DNA from: Stenopsyche tienmushanensis
Lineage: Eukaryota > Arthropoda > Insecta > Trichoptera > Stenopsychidae
Assembly (NCBI GenBank): GCA_008973525.1
Contig: WACJ01000188.1
Span: 620,001 to 684,000 of the forward strand
Direction: 5' to 3'
DNA length: 64,000 bases
This document shows, one piece after another, positions 10,250 through 21,484 of the stretch. A program made the translations under genes and the position numbers. The notes under the pieces were generated by a model. That model was given only the letters and a program-made list of their open reading frames with translations, had not been told where the DNA came from and did no database searches. How positions within the stretch are numbered: the stretch's first letter is position 1; each line of letters opens with the position of its first letter.

Positions 10250-11635
10250 AATGTTGTCAAAAAATTAATGACTACTGTCTATCAATATTATCGTATGTAT
10301 GATCGTTTTAGATAAACCACATTTAAAGAGGTCTCATAATAAATTACGAGCTAATTCTTCTCGCTGATAAGCCCTGTTTAATATGTCGTTAATAATTTGT
10401 TGCTTGAATAATTGCTTATAAATTATTTTTATATGAATAATTTAAAAGCTCGTTTAAATTTCAGAGGGTGCTCAGGGCGCTTGGGGTGGATTTCTCGGCA
10501 AATTGAAATAAATTACCCGTTTCGAATTCTTTCATCGCATATTCAACAATTCGATATATCTTTGAAAGGCCGAACTTTTAACCTCGGGATCGCCTCAATT
10601 CGAATGATTGATGTGAAATGATTTCGCTTCAAGTTTAAAATTCATCTCGAATTAATTTCGCGCTTCGGGTCCGTTCTTCGTTTCAACAATACAATCGTTA
10701 ATAATGGATCCGTGGATGTTTTCACCGGCCCCGGAAACATCTGTAACCTCTTTACGACAACAAACGGCCGAGATACGATTCGGAAGTCGAATACCGACTT
10801 CCCGTTTTAATTTCGGCGTGTAATTAAATTTTGATTGCGCCATAAATCAGGACCGAGCCAAAAGAGCCTACGCGCAAATTGATTCGCGATGGTTCGTATT
10901 GACTTTGGCGCAGCTTTTTTGAAACTTCCATTTGGCGCTATTTTAGCCGCAGGAAAAGTGCCACGTCGATGAAAGGACGCCATCTGATGTTTGGCATTTA
11001 TCGTCATTATCCGCTCATTCAAACTTTTTAAGGGTCTGTCAAATCTTCTCAAGTAAAACTTCTTCAAAGAGAACTGCCCGAACGAGGCTTTTTATATTGC
11101 GACCTAACTGTGCGTTAAATTTTCCGCAATTCGAAACAATACGGACAAACAATAAACAAGCTAACGATTCAATGACTTCAAATTGTTTCAAAATTATTCA
11201 ACGACTTTTTTTTTAAATTAACACTTTACATCCGGGCGCTAAGCGCTGTAAGGCGTAGGTGATTTTCATTTCAAGAAAATCGTAAAAGTCTACTTCATTC
11301 GTAAAATTAATATAAATCTAAAGATTTTCAATCCTCTTTAAAACGAGACCTCAGGCTCCAAAGCCACGATATCCAATCGAGAGGTCGTGGACATGTACGG
11401 CGATGCGACAATTACCAGCTTCGTACAAACCCGCCCTATGCATTAGGCAATTCATATAGCACATATAATCTCTCATGCCTTATTAGATTCGGGGCCGAGT
11501 GGCAGTAGACTCGTCGGAAGACTTTGTCTACGTTAGGATAGACAGGTAGTCACTGTACGCCTAGGGCTGAGCAATTGGAAGCAGGAGGCTCAAACCTGAA
11601 ACAAAGGCCTGCGCGTGCACCGTTTTCTGTCCGCA
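10250..11635. other. Unassigned spacer
   Basis: Moderately less AT-rich in 10,600-11,150, with short frames on both strands and nothing recognised. Sequence at 11,480-11,600 has a 'ggccgagtggc' string that recalls a tRNA D-arm, but no cloverleaf closes. Confidence 0.45.
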
Positions 11636-11639
11636 TTAA

Positions 11640-11740
11640 AATGGTTGGATAGCCTTGGCTGCCTCCCACATGCTCTTCCCACAGGCTCATGGCTATACTA
11701 TCTCGCCCATATTAAATAAATAAAATAGTGTGAAACTTAG
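11640..11740 (+). mobile_element. Possible LTR fragment
   Basis: Contains ggatagccttggctgc, shared with LTR-like copies at 26,790, 27,840 and 36,750. Together with the LTR end at 12,600-12,675 it may be one LTR split by the foldback element between them. This is inference from a short match. Confidence 0.3.
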
Positions 11741-11864
11741 GCAACAGCTACTTGGATCAGTCTGATCGGATTCTTTAAGATAGAGCCTATACCCGTGCGC
11801 TGCTGTGCAGTCTCACCCAGGCTAACCACACAGAGTACCTTTTACACTCCTGCCTACTCCCTTT

Positions 11865-12545
11865 ATACCAGACAGATATCAGGATATGGCAGACTGCGGG
11901 TATTTCCTGTTCCTCATGGTAATATTGAAGATATTGGTGTCACATTTTGCACATAATCATCCTTCTCCTCTTGTAATTGGCATGCCTTGTGATGCATGCA
12001 CAACATGATTTCCTCGAACTCATATTAGCTGGGTTACTCCAGCAGCGTTTCATGAACAAACCATCGAGGCTGCTTTAGCGCCCACCTCTGTTCTAAATTA
12101 TTACACTGGGAATTCGACTGTTGCCCACAAATCCGGATGGGTGTTAGATTTCACAATGCCCATCCATAAATCCCTAGGGAAAAACTAACCCTACGCCTGT
12201 GAAGTTAAGGTCCTGCGAAAGCACCCACGTCGATTTGCTCATCAAATGCTGCTAGAAGCTCAGCTAACATGAATTGGTTACGCAGCTTACCCTGTGCTGT
12301 GTAGTCGTAAAGGGGTGTATGGAACTGCTTATCACAGAAGCTAGTGGAGTCTGTGCAAAAGGCATCACCACTATTCTCAACAGCCTATTGTATACAGGCG
12401 GAACGGTTTTAGGCTGCAGTGACTCATTTCCGTGGTTAAGTACTAAAATTACCTTACCAAAACAAGTACCATGGGGAAAGGGTAGCCCTTTCTGTCCATC
12501 TGCTAAAATGAAAGCTAAAGTTAAAGTGATAATATTTTTATCAGA
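11865..12545. mobile_element. Foldback element with two long inverted arms
   Basis: The left arm (11,865-12,140) and right arm (12,228-12,540) are diverged inverted copies. Both align to the single arm at 33,480-33,850: the left arm in the same orientation ('ttagctgggttactccagc' against 'ttagctgggctaccccagc') and the right arm inverted ('accctgtgctg', 'tttgctcatcaaa', 'ccatggggaaagggtag'). The arms nearly touch at about 12,140-12,228. The 107-codon frame at 12,274-12,594 lies in the right arm and has no known motif. No transposase is seen, so I call it non-autonomous and leave the superfamily open. Confidence 0.6.
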
Positions 12546-12599
12546 AACCGGACCACTCCATTCCACTGCTCGACATCACCGCAACCCGAAAATATAACA

Positions 12600-12705
12600 A
12601 GCCCTCGTGCAAAACATATGCAAGTGTATAGCGGGCCGGAGTCTTTACTCCGAAAGTGCTCCCGCTCCACGTTACACTGGTGTCAGAAGTGGCATTTTAC
12701 AATAT
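12600..12705 (+). mobile_element. LTR 3' end and leucine-type primer-binding site
   Basis: An LTR-like tail 'ctcccgctccacgttaca' is followed by ctggtgtcagaagtggca, a primer site suited to leucine tRNA. The same junction occurs at 43,790-43,850. No gag or pol follows, so only an LTR edge survives. Confidence 0.55.
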
Positions 12706-12709
12706 AATA

Positions 12710-13995
12710 ATTCAATTTTAACAAATCCACTGCAACGGATCGTTGCAATTCATGTTAGAACCTAATTTAGTTAGCTATTCTTTATCTAAAAATTAAGATT
12801 AAAGTTGAATTTATTTAGCATTTACATTAAAATTAATTTTAAAAACATAACAAGAATCATTAAATACAACATTTGATCACATACAAAATAACCGACCTTT
12901 GCAAATTAAATTACAAATTCCTGACATATTTTTTCTCAAAATATAATCCATTCAATTTTGCAAGAATAATCTCAGTTTATATGAATAAAATAAAACTGTT
13001 ATAACTTGTTTATTCAACCATCCTATATTGTTTTATACGGCTTGAACCTCAAGTGCTTTTCTCTGATTTCAGTACAATTTTCCATAAAGCATTACTAAAT
13101 AATATTTCAGGCAAGCTCGCTATTTCCCAGGCGAATCGTTGATCAATTTTCCATTTTTATAGCTGATGAAAATGAGTTTTATGTTTTATTGGTTTTAGTG
13201 TATAAAGCACAAAAGAGCCTGGCGAAAGCGCCTTATGCCAAACGAAAAACTTCGAAACGTAGAACTCAACCTCGCAAAGTTTCCACCCTAATGGCCAAAT
13301 CAGCATCGTATTTTTGTTTCGAAAACATCGACAATGAACGTTTAAAATAAATTAACGAATAGAAAAGCACTCGAACGAAAAAAGTTATGCTTCTTGTAAG
13401 CTCAAGGATTGGCAGCGTTGTAAGCTCGCCTTAATTGAGATTATCGGAATTTTCATTCAAAGGAAGATAAGAGGCCAAATATGAAGCCTCGCAAAAAATC
13501 TTACGAAAGCCATTTCGATTGCAAGAAACTCTCCAAAGACTGGTATCGCATAAAGTGTTCGAGTGTAACAAAGTTAATCTTCCGTTTAATCAACTTACAA
13601 ATTCATGCTACTTCAAGCTCAGTTACTTTTAATAACTTTGCCAAGCGCTTGAGTTGTAATATTTATAAAGTTCAGGTTATCTGTTACCTCTTATCTTGCT
13701 TCCACAATTTAATAAGAATATCTGACGTTCAACTCGAATACATGTTCGCTATTATGGCGTCGCTTAAACGCTGAAGATCGAAAGCCAACGATAGCTTAAA
13801 GCTCTGCCTAAGCCTTAATAATAACACGAGTAATGATCGTATAAATCATTACGAATCCGCAGTATTACAATAATTTATTCATATTTCAAACGTATTGAAG
13901 CATCACAGACTGCCGATTATTCAAAATATTAGGTCCTCCCAAAATAAATCCATTATTTTCAATAGGTCAATGTCATGTGTCCAGATAAAAAAAAC
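12710..13995. other. Unassigned spacer
   Basis: Includes an open frame at 13,481-13,771 (97 codons) with no recognised domain, and AT-rich runs. I see no transposon motif. Confidence 0.45.
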
Positions 13996-13999
13996 TGTA

Positions 14000-14153
14000 T
14001 TAAACCTTTGCGCTCGAGACCCTTTTTTACACGGTGAACCAGCAACTCGAGATCTTTGACTCGATCAAACCGAGTTGTGAGCGAGAGTCACATTTTGAAT
14101 TGCGGCATCAAATCATAGTGAGTGAGAGTCACCTCTCAGGTGCAAACGGTTAT
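14000..14153. mobile_element. piggyBac-like MITE, decayed
   Basis: The left end is ttaa + acctttgcgctcgagacc and the right end is the inverse of ttat + aaccgtttgcacctgagag, giving imperfect inverted termini about 155 bp apart. The interior has repeated 'gagagtcac' motifs at 14,085-14,092 and 14,124-14,132. Compare the cleaner element at 45,858. Confidence 0.42.
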
Positions 14154-14159
14154 CTAACT

Positions 14160-15745
14160 CAAATAATTTTATTGATTTAATATGAAACAACTATATCGCT
14201 TTGGTGACACACCAGGGAGTTGTTTTTAACCTTTATGAAAACATTTTTCATATAATAAAGTTAATTAAAATGGATATTATAGGCTGATCACTGGAAGATT
14301 AGGTAATTGTTTTTTAAAATTAACTACGAAATATTTAATAATTTATACTTTTTCCAGAGTTGCCCAGTTTACTAAGACGTTTTTAACTATCACTGGCCGT
14401 TATCCAAAAGAAAATTAGACGAGGAACATTTACAAAGTCTACTCCTCGTTATGAATTCGATAATCATTGTTTTTCTTTCAGAAATATTCATCGGGAGTTT
14501 TACGACCGCGCTCCTAAAAAAAACTTTTCCAATAAAATTTAATGGCTTGATAATAAAAATGAGTTTGAAAATTTCAAATTATACTCTCTGAAAAACCTGT
14601 TTGCGAAATTCGCACTCTTATCACAGCCGTGCAACGCAGCCTCCATTCACGAGGGCGCACAACTCGACGTGCGGATTCAATTACGATCGAAAAAAAAACT
14701 TCCAGAGACCCCTCATGGATGAAAATACCCACACAAATAAATAGAAATAAATCTGTATTTTTTCAAGTTAATTTCATAGCGTTTGCCGATGCATATTTTA
14801 TTGCTTTCTTCGACGCCGGCGAGACGTCAAACGAATTTGCGGGCTGAAAGCGCCCCCAAAAACCCGAAAGCGTGATTAATTCATGCGAAAAGTTTCATGC
14901 AACTGAGCATGACGTCCTTTAATATTCCGCCATGTTTAAAATTAAAATGTCGCTGGCTCGTTATTAATGGCCAGCTGTCCACTCCGCTGGCAAATTTAGA
15001 TACTATTTAGTTCGCTCTTTGACGCCATCTTGAAAACTAACCGACCGAATTTGAAAATTCCACGTGGACTCGCTTATTAATTACAAAATCCGATATGAAA
15101 AACGACGTCCCGTTTGCGCCCTTGTTAACATCTGGTTTCGATGAACACGTCGCGGTCCTAACAAATGTCTGCATATTAAAGCGGCTTTTTAAACATCATA
15201 AATCATTCCTCTGCTGATTAATTAATCTTGTTATTCCATCAGAGTACCACCCGTTAAAATGATTATTTTATTATAATTTATACTATATTTTACATAATAT
15301 GCTAAAAAAGTTCCGGTAGAAGTGAAATTTCTTAGCTTTTAAGAAATTTGCTAAAAAATTGCGCTATGTGTTGTGTAATATATAATAAAATAGGCTTACT
15401 ACTAGTGTGGTGGTTACTTAATGCAAGGTGTAGACACACACATACACACAGATAATGAAAGCGGTGCGCTACACACCAAAAACGGTTTTCCCTCTCTTTA
15501 TGCTATGAGGGTAATCACAGAAGTACCCCACAATTGCTTGCAGATGAAATTATATTCATCTTCTTTGGGGCCGATTTGTCCATTTATTTTGTCCGATTTT
15601 AATCCATTGTTTTGATTGTTTCTTTATCTTTCTGGTGGGTGTTACACTCTAGGACGTCCGCCTAATCTTAAGCGTAATCAATTATTTCCTCCTCTTGGAA
15701 CACCCAAAATAGACCGCACAGCATCACGAGCTGATCTGATGCAAT
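14160..15745. other. Unassigned spacer
   Basis: Mixed composition, with a short CA-rich run near 15,436-15,450. Frames of 64-72 codons are unrecognised. A short string (cacaccagggagttg at about 14,207) resembles 63,378, too little to define a repeat. Confidence 0.45.
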
Positions 15746-15754
15746 CTCTCAATG

Positions 15755-15995
15755 TTGCTTTGTCTTTGTTCCGTGGACATGTTCAAGCATGGCGTCCGAT
15801 CGCGAAGCGCTCATTCGTCGTATCAGCTGTTCGAAATGCGGACCGGTTGCCCACACAGATCTTGTGGACACTCTCTTCTCTCCTCTCAAGGCTTTTTGGT
15901 GAAAAATGCATACCTAGCGTCTTCTATGATCTTTACGATCACGGAAACAACCCCAATGGCAAAAAAAAAGATGGCTCACGCCAAATAGCAAGCGA
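15755..15995 (+). pseudogene. Non-LTR C-terminal tail, copy 6, with 3' UTR
   Basis: Frame from 15,768 reads VPWTCSSMASDREALIRRI, then SKCGPVAHTDLVDT and LKAFW. After a frameshift it continues VFYDLYDHGNNPN, and the 3' untranslated part ends near 'gatggctcacgccaaat'. The 168-codon frame 15,616-16,119 crosses this copy in a wrong frame and is not a gene. Confidence 0.78.
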
Positions 15996-16069
15996 TAATA
16001 GATTTTCCTATCGCCCATTAAAATATATATTTATCCATTTTACCCACATGTTTTTATCAACATTAATCG

Positions 16070-16205
16070 ATGTGTCAATGGTCCGAAATTCGGACGGGTT
16101 GGACATGGAAACCTTGTGGTAAATCCGCTCTCATTCTAGGGCTTTTTAAAAAGATTTTTGGAGACAAATGTATCCCCGGGAGTTTCTACAACCTTCGCCA
16201 GGTCG
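16070..16205 (+). pseudogene. Non-LTR C-terminal tail, copy 7
   Basis: Begins in the middle of the tail with GPKFGRVGHGNLVV, preceded by 'tgtcaatggtccg', and keeps a degraded 'ETNVSPGVSTT' region. Its wording is closest to the copies at 2,620 and 55,870. It lies 75 bp after copy 6 on the same strand. Confidence 0.68.
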
Positions 16206-16377
16206 TCGTGGTCCTTCCCAGCGGCCTGTAATAATCTGTAGGATCGCACCTTTTTATTCGGGGCCGCTAATGAAACTTTTCCTTGCTCCATTACTACACA
16301 GGATGTTTTGCACATGGACCGACAAAATTTTTTGGGGGTTAAAGGTGTCATTTGTTACGTTTTACACATACGCCCTA

Positions 16378-16625
16378 TATCCTAAGTGTCAGGATTATCG
16401 AAATAAATTTTTATTTCAAAATTTTGAAAAACACTCAGAATTTCACCTTTAAATGATCATAACTTTTTTACCTGGGGTCGTAATAGCACCAAATAACTGT
16501 TTTTAAGTTTCCAAAATCTCATAAAATGCTTTCCAATGATATGCTATATGTCATATAAATCGATCAATAAGTTGTTAAACTTGAAGAGTTACCAGTTTGC
16601 CAGGGCAATTGTCTGAAGTAGCATT
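16378..16625 (+). repeat. Dispersed repeat A, copy 1 (DNA transposon flank)
   Basis: Contains 'tttcacctttaaat' then 'atcataactttttta', 'gtcgtaatagcac' and 'aataactgttttt', all in the same order at 58,490-58,560, followed by further matches near 58,710-58,790. In both places a transposase motif follows (16,740 and 58,858), so this is probably the body or flank of one DNA transposon family. Confidence 0.55.
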
Positions 16626-16720
16626 TCCTCTCTCATTTTTGCAAAGGCTGTGCTTATTTCTTCAATTGGGACTTCTTTTGTGGGCACCTGTATCGCTTAA
16701 ATTAATTATTTTGGCAGCCT

Positions 16721-16905
16721 TATTCCGTCGCTCACACGGTCTCCAGATCTGACACCAATGGATTTCTTTGCCTGGGGACGTGACCTATTCCATGTCTGCT
16801 GCAGTCTCCAGACCTGACACCACTGGATTTCTTTGTCTGTGAACGTGCTCTATTCCGTGGCTCGCATGATCTCGCATGATACCGATCTGACACCACTGTG
16901 TAATC
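16721..16905 (+). pseudogene. Tandem copies of a transposase C-terminal motif
   Basis: A unit of about 65 bp is repeated head to tail: a partial end at 16,721-16,740, full units at 16,739-16,803 and 16,804-16,880, and a partial start to about 16,900. The first unit reads SPDLTPMDFFAWGRDLF, the block around the third acidic residue of Tc1/mariner-type transposases (usually SPDLTPLDFFLWG). The second full unit is frameshifted and stopped. A single unit lies at 58,858-58,920. The array is unusual because the motif is normally present once. Confidence 0.7.
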
Positions 16906-16939
16906 TTTCCGACCAACTGTCCCATTGTCCAATTCAAGT

Positions 16940-18295
16940 CAATTTGCTCCTACCGCGTCTACAATTGAAACTTCATAAAATCATAATAAATCCACTTATG
17001 TCTGATAAATACGAAAAAATATATATTGAAAGACTTTTTATTATCTTACTAATATAATAGGATTATTTTTATTGCAAATGTTCTTCGAATTTATCAGTTT
17101 CGTTTACTTATATCAAATTATATTTCATTTCAGTACATTAAAAAAACTCATATGTTCATATTAGCCGATGTAGAGCAATTATTAAGAGTCTATTGTGTAT
17201 CAAAGCAATTTTAATATCACTTTATTTTTCATTATGACATCGACAAATTGTAATAATTTGGCCATAAAAAAACTCTTTTTTTCTCATCCAATAAAGCAAG
17301 TCTTTGGTACAATTTTTATTAATGATTGAACGGTAAATTTGAGTTGGTTTCTTTTAAAAAGTTTAGGATATTTGGTGCTCGTTTCTGCCCAGGGGAGTGC
17401 AATCATACGGACGGAAAAGTTTTTAAATTTTGAAATACAATACAATACAAAATCTGGAAGCGTAACGTTGCAATGAAAGCAGAAATAAAAGCCAAATCCA
17501 AAGAAAACTTTTATTATTATCCTCGATGAAAAATATGCAAAGCTAAAGTGTTCAAAAAATAAAAACGACACAAAGAGAACATCTGAGGTCCGTCTCGTAT
17601 CGTAAAAGCGGATGGCTCCCGAAAAAAATGTGAATTTTCCAGGGTCGGTCGTCATGGGATACGAAACGTCGAGATCCAGGGGTCGTGCGATGACCCCACA
17701 GCGACCTTACTTAATCTAAATGCTCAAAAACGAAACGTAAGACGGAAAGGACTTCGTGTCCTCAGATTTGACGACGTAACAGAAACGTCAGACGCAAAGG
17801 ACGAATTTCATGTATAAATAGATTTTTTAAACGTAGCAAATACTCTCCGGGATGTTCCCGGAACGGATGAAGCAATCCCGGATTTAAAACACGAGACGCC
17901 GCCGAGTAGATAGCGTTAACTCGTACCTGAAAAAATCAAATCTAAATTCATACAAAAACGTTCGCAAAGGAGAGTAATGAATGGCGGAATAAGAAATAAA
18001 AGTTATCAAAGGACTTTTTCCCGTTAAATAAATTCCAAATGCGGAAAAATATGAACGAAGTTGAACATAAAAGATTTTCGGGAACGAAAAAGTTTTTATA
18101 CAGTCAAATGACATTTAGAGATACTATATCTTGGGAGGAACACCTCCAACTTTTAATCCTTTATGGCATCTATTTTTATCAGGGTTTTTTATTTCATTTT
18201 AATGCATGAAATTTGGGGATCTGAGACATAAACGCTGCTTCACAATGTATAAAACTATATCTATGTTATAATATTACAAACTTATCTTAAATAGA
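16940..18295. other. Unassigned spacer
   Basis: Holds an unrecognised, Phe-rich minus-strand frame of 123 codons (17,284-17,655) with no domain. A local duplication of about 22 bp ('gaaacgt.agacg.aaaggac') sits at 17,731 and 17,781, period 50. Confidence 0.45.
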
Positions 18296-18297
18296 AT

Positions 18298-18460
18298 ATT
18301 TTAATAAGGACATTGTGAAGTTGTATGTAAGATATCCACTCATTTTTTTCTTAATTTGAAGTAATATTTTATGGCATTAAATATAGAGTATAACATCGTT
18401 CGTGTGTCTGCCGCGGCTTTGCTTGGTGGCACGTATTCGGGAGGTCTAATTTTCGATCAC
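18298..18460 (+). repeat. Fragment of the 6.4 kb inverted-repeat element
   Basis: Matches 6,480-6,605 in order: 'tgtaagatat', 'aatattttatggca', then 'gctttgcttggtggcacgta' and 'ggaggtcta'. One end only. Confidence 0.5.
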
Positions 18461-18550
18461 ACTGGCATGCGCTGTTTGACTTTCCTGTTGCAACCACTTG
18501 TCGTCGGTATCCTAATTTTCCATAATAATTTACCATTTTTGGCATATACG

Positions 18551-18620
18551 AGGTTGATTCAAATATAACCCGGAATTTTGCTTGAAATATATAAAAATAT
18601 AAATAGAGTACAATCAACAC
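18551..18620 (+). repeat. Half of a short MITE (family of 62,499)
   Basis: Carries ttcaaatataacccggaat, the arm of the inverted-repeat element at 62,499-62,614, plus a similar start of the interior ('atatataaaaata'). The second arm is missing. Confidence 0.5.
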
Positions 18621-18624
18621 AATT

Positions 18625-19885
18625 ACCACTCGTACATCATCTCTGCCCATCTTCTTTAATACAAGCTTAATCACAATCAAATTAGCATACTGCAAGACCC
18701 GCATGATTTAGATTTACCCTCAGGTGACCTATAATCCTAAAACCATCAGCTGTCGAATTGAATAGCGTCCACATAAGGTCAAATAATGTGATATTCCAGG
18801 AAGGAACACATTCACTACAGTCGCCAAGTTTAAATTACAGAGTGAGCATCCAGAACGACCCGCGTTGACCCGGTGACCCACAGCTCCCTCGTGCGGGGGT
18901 GGTTTCCCGAATCCCTCCCCTTTAACTATCCTATCGACAACGCTTGATTTATTCAGTACTCGCTTTTATTATATTTTTAAGTGCTCATCAGTATTTCTTC
19001 AGGCACTTAATGTCTTGCTAAACGGCCGGTCTGAATAGGCAATAAAACCGCATTTTGTACACGGGCCGCTCGTCAAAGGCTGCGCATTCCACTTAAAGCA
19101 CTTCTCCGTTCACTATTCACATAATCTTGCGTTCGGCCAAACTTAATGAAGCCTCACTTTGCCCCGCTTCCGGCCATCGTAAAAGAGGAACCTTTTTAAA
19201 TCCGGTAAGGAAAGAGTGGGCGGCTTATCCCGCGTGAGGACGTGAACTCTTAATCGAATTATAACGGTCACGTTGACAATGGGACGGTGTCCTTATGATA
19301 ATTTATCACTTTGGGGGTTCGGAATACCCGTCTGGGTAAATTATGCCCGGTGGTCGTCAGACGACAGAGGAATGTCACGGCCTCTCTCATTGTTTCCAAC
19401 TAAACCACTTTAAGTAATGGAGTATAATTCGACAAAGGGTTATTGTGAAATTTAGTAATTTCCCTATAATCATTGGACGACTTTGTAATATACCTGGCTT
19501 TTGTTATACAGTCCCTTCGAGGAGTCAAAGGTGTTAATTGCGTCGTCGTTATATAATGAGGAAGAATATCACGCAGCTTTAACTCCAAAAAATATCTAAA
19601 TCCTTTTTTGCTTAATTGGTCATAATGTCTTGTAAAAAATCTGTTCTTGTTATTAATTTTAATGGCATGTATTTAAAATTAACAAAAAATATAATATCAT
19701 CATGTGTTGTGACAACCCTGAATAAAAAATACTCATGCATATACTAGGATACACTAGTCACCTTTGGAAAAACGTTTCTTATCCAAAAATTCTTATAGTT
19801 TAATAAAAAAATTGATAGTCCGAAGGCGCCAAGTCGGATAAATAGGCATGGGTGGGTGACAATATCCCATCTAAACTATGTAAGC
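18625..19885. other. Unassigned spacer
   Basis: Less AT-rich at 18,840-19,390, the rest AT-rich. No recognised motif on either strand. Confidence 0.45.
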
Positions 19886-19889
19886 AGCT

Positions 19890-20057
19890 TCTATGAAGCT
19901 CGCGCGGTGTGGAGTCTGCCGTTTTCGTGCAGAAGGCTGACTCCCCGGGTCAGCCTTTTCCTTATATGGTTCTGAATGACTCTCATAAAACTTTTTTGGG
20001 ATTTGCAGGAAGCCTTTGTATTAATAGTAGTCCCTATAAGCATAAAATCCATTAAAA
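19890..20057 (-). pseudogene. mariner transposase fragment (second catalytic block)
   Basis: Minus-strand reading gives GVLLMDFMLIGTTINT, then QKSFMRVIQNHIRKRLTRG and VSLLHENGRLHTA. This is the stretch from the second-Asp region to the LLH(D/E)NA.PH block of mariner; the second catalytic Asp is replaced (HEN for HDN). No stop interrupts the 55 residues. It is joined at 20,057 to an LTR edge. Confidence 0.72.
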
Positions 20058-20125
20058 GCACCCCCACTCCACCATGTACCATTGGTGTCAGAAACGGTGG
20101 ATCGTTAAGATGCTGAGTTGTCTTG
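20058..20125 (+). mobile_element. LTR edge with primer-binding site
   Basis: A 'cactccaccatgtacc' LTR-like end is followed by attggtgtcagaaacgg and 'atcgttaagatgctgag'. It is the same junction and leader as at 43,800-43,850 and (minus strand) 3,845-3,885. Confidence 0.5.
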
Positions 20126-20139
20126 GGTGGAGGGTAGCG

Positions 20140-20965
20140 CGTTAGTTACTTTTCTGGCTGAATGGATCGTCTTGAACTTTTTGGTGGCTGGCAAAGATGA
20201 ATGACCCCATTGAAGTGATTGTCTTTTGGATTTTTTTTGTTTGCGAAGGGGGGAATCTTCAAAAGACACCACCACTCTGGTGGTAGTGTGGAATTTTTAT
20301 CCACTAACCCCCCTCCCTCTTTGGCTGCCACCCGGCTGCTAATTAAGTATTGCACAAAAGTGGCGGCGATGTGTCCCTCACGGGCTCTCACCATATTGTT
20401 AGGGGAGAGCCAGCTGATTCCCAACTCATCCCGTAGGATGTCCTTTTCGGTGCTCCATGCTGGGCAGACAAATGTCGTGTGTGCGCCATCGTCGTACTCT
20501 GCTCCGCAGTATGACACTCCGGGGCGGTGGTCTTTGCCTATTTTGTGTAGGTAACTACCAAAAGAGGCGTGCCTGGTGAGGACCTGGTTCAAGTGGTAGC
20601 ACAGTTGACCGTGCTTTCTGGCTTCCCAGGTTCTCAGATTCAGTATTAGCTCGTGCGACCTTTGGCGGAGTTATCCCATCGGGACTGCCACACCGCCATG
20701 GTACTTTGCTTAGCGTTATTCTTGTTTTTGCCTTTTTGTATTGCCTGTCTCTCGTAAGCGAGCAAATTGATTGGCGGTATGGCAGTTAGTGCCAGGATGA
20801 CGTCTTCCCATACTGTACTCTGGCGCGGCGCGCCGTACAACAGTGCCGAGTGCACTACCTCGCTGTAGAGTCGCCTCCTGTTTGTTTTTGGGCCACCAAT
20901 GCTAGACATGTCTTTTAGATTCTGGGATATAGTGACACACATTAATATCTCATCCACCGTCACGA
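20140..20965 (-). pseudogene. R1-type non-LTR retrotransposon 3' end, copy 1
   Basis: Minus-strand frames give IGGPKTNRRRLYSEVVHSAL and LLYGAP, then, after an internal deletion, ILALTAIPPINLLAYER, WQSRWDNSAKGR, HLNQVLTRHASFGSYL, and YCGAEYDDGAHTTFVCPAW. This is the connection region and C-terminal knuckle of the R1/Jockey supergroup. The first knuckle Cys is lost (GVSYCG for .C.YCG). The deletion after LLYGAP removes about 25-30 residues that are present in the copy at 54 kb. Frames continue to 'LPPEWWC' at the 3' edge. The 5' part of the element is absent, as expected from incomplete reverse transcription. Confidence 0.85.
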
Positions 20966-21019
20966 TAGAGTTCAGAAAAGCTTATCTCTCTTCTCAATCC
21001 AAAAATTAACACGTGGCGG

Positions 21020-21256
21020 TCACGCGATTATAACAATGCTTCGCACACAACTTCTTGTAACCAAGTTTTTCCAACACAATATCACCCAGGAGACTTCGAA
21101 AAATATTAAGAAATTCTTTGTAAAGATCGTCCAAAGTGCCAAACGGCGGTCATGTCGCACGTGTTCTTTAAGTTTTTGTACAAGTATATTAGAAATCACT
21201 GATGGTCTCCTACTCCTTGCCTCATCGTGAATATCAGTACGTCCTTCTCTGAACAA
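21020..21256 (-). pseudogene. mariner transposase N-terminal fragment
   Basis: A minus-strand frame of 78 codons begins FREGRTDIHDEARSRRPSV and continues LVQKLKEHVRHDRRLALWTI, matching the linker between the two helix-turn-helix domains of mariner (FKEGR...DE.RSGRPS). No stop falls inside this piece. It lies just upstream, on the same strand, of the R1-type copy, but they are unrelated. Confidence 0.68.
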
Positions 21257-21274
21257 CCTAACTCATTTCGTGAC

Positions 21275-21480
21275 TGTTATTGACTCATCACATCACTACC
21301 GTAAACTTCCACGAGCTTCTGATGGATATTCGCAACAGTATTGTTCTGCAAAGTCAAAAAAACGGACGACAGGTGGTGGCGGGAATGCGCGACGAACTCT
21401 CCATTGAAAGAATTTACAGTGACTGTACAAAATGGCTGACAAACACGCTCGACCAAATGCCCTCTATACGCCAGGTGTAA
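21275..21480 (+). repeat. Foldback MITE F, partial copy
   Basis: Holds the centre ('catcacatcactaccgtaaa') and one arm ('ggtggcgggaatgcgcgac' to 'aaaatggctgacaaacacgc') of the inverted-repeat element at 45,385-45,690. The opposite arm is missing. The 66-codon frame through it has no known motif. Confidence 0.55.
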
Positions 21481-21484
21481 TCAA

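Noticed and set aside
11480..11600. tRNA-like 'ggccgagtggc' block
   Set aside because: Anticodon and T arms do not close, and no TTCGAATCC box is found at the right distance.
12274..12597. 107-codon frame as a gene
   Set aside because: It lies in one arm of a foldback element and the related copy at 33 kb does not keep the frame.
15616..16122. Longest open frame in the window (168 codons)
   Set aside because: It crosses two non-LTR tail fragments in the wrong frame; the family frame reads VPWTCSSMASDREAL in another phase.
17284..17655. 123-codon minus-strand frame
   Set aside because: Phe-rich, without domain or start context; compositional.
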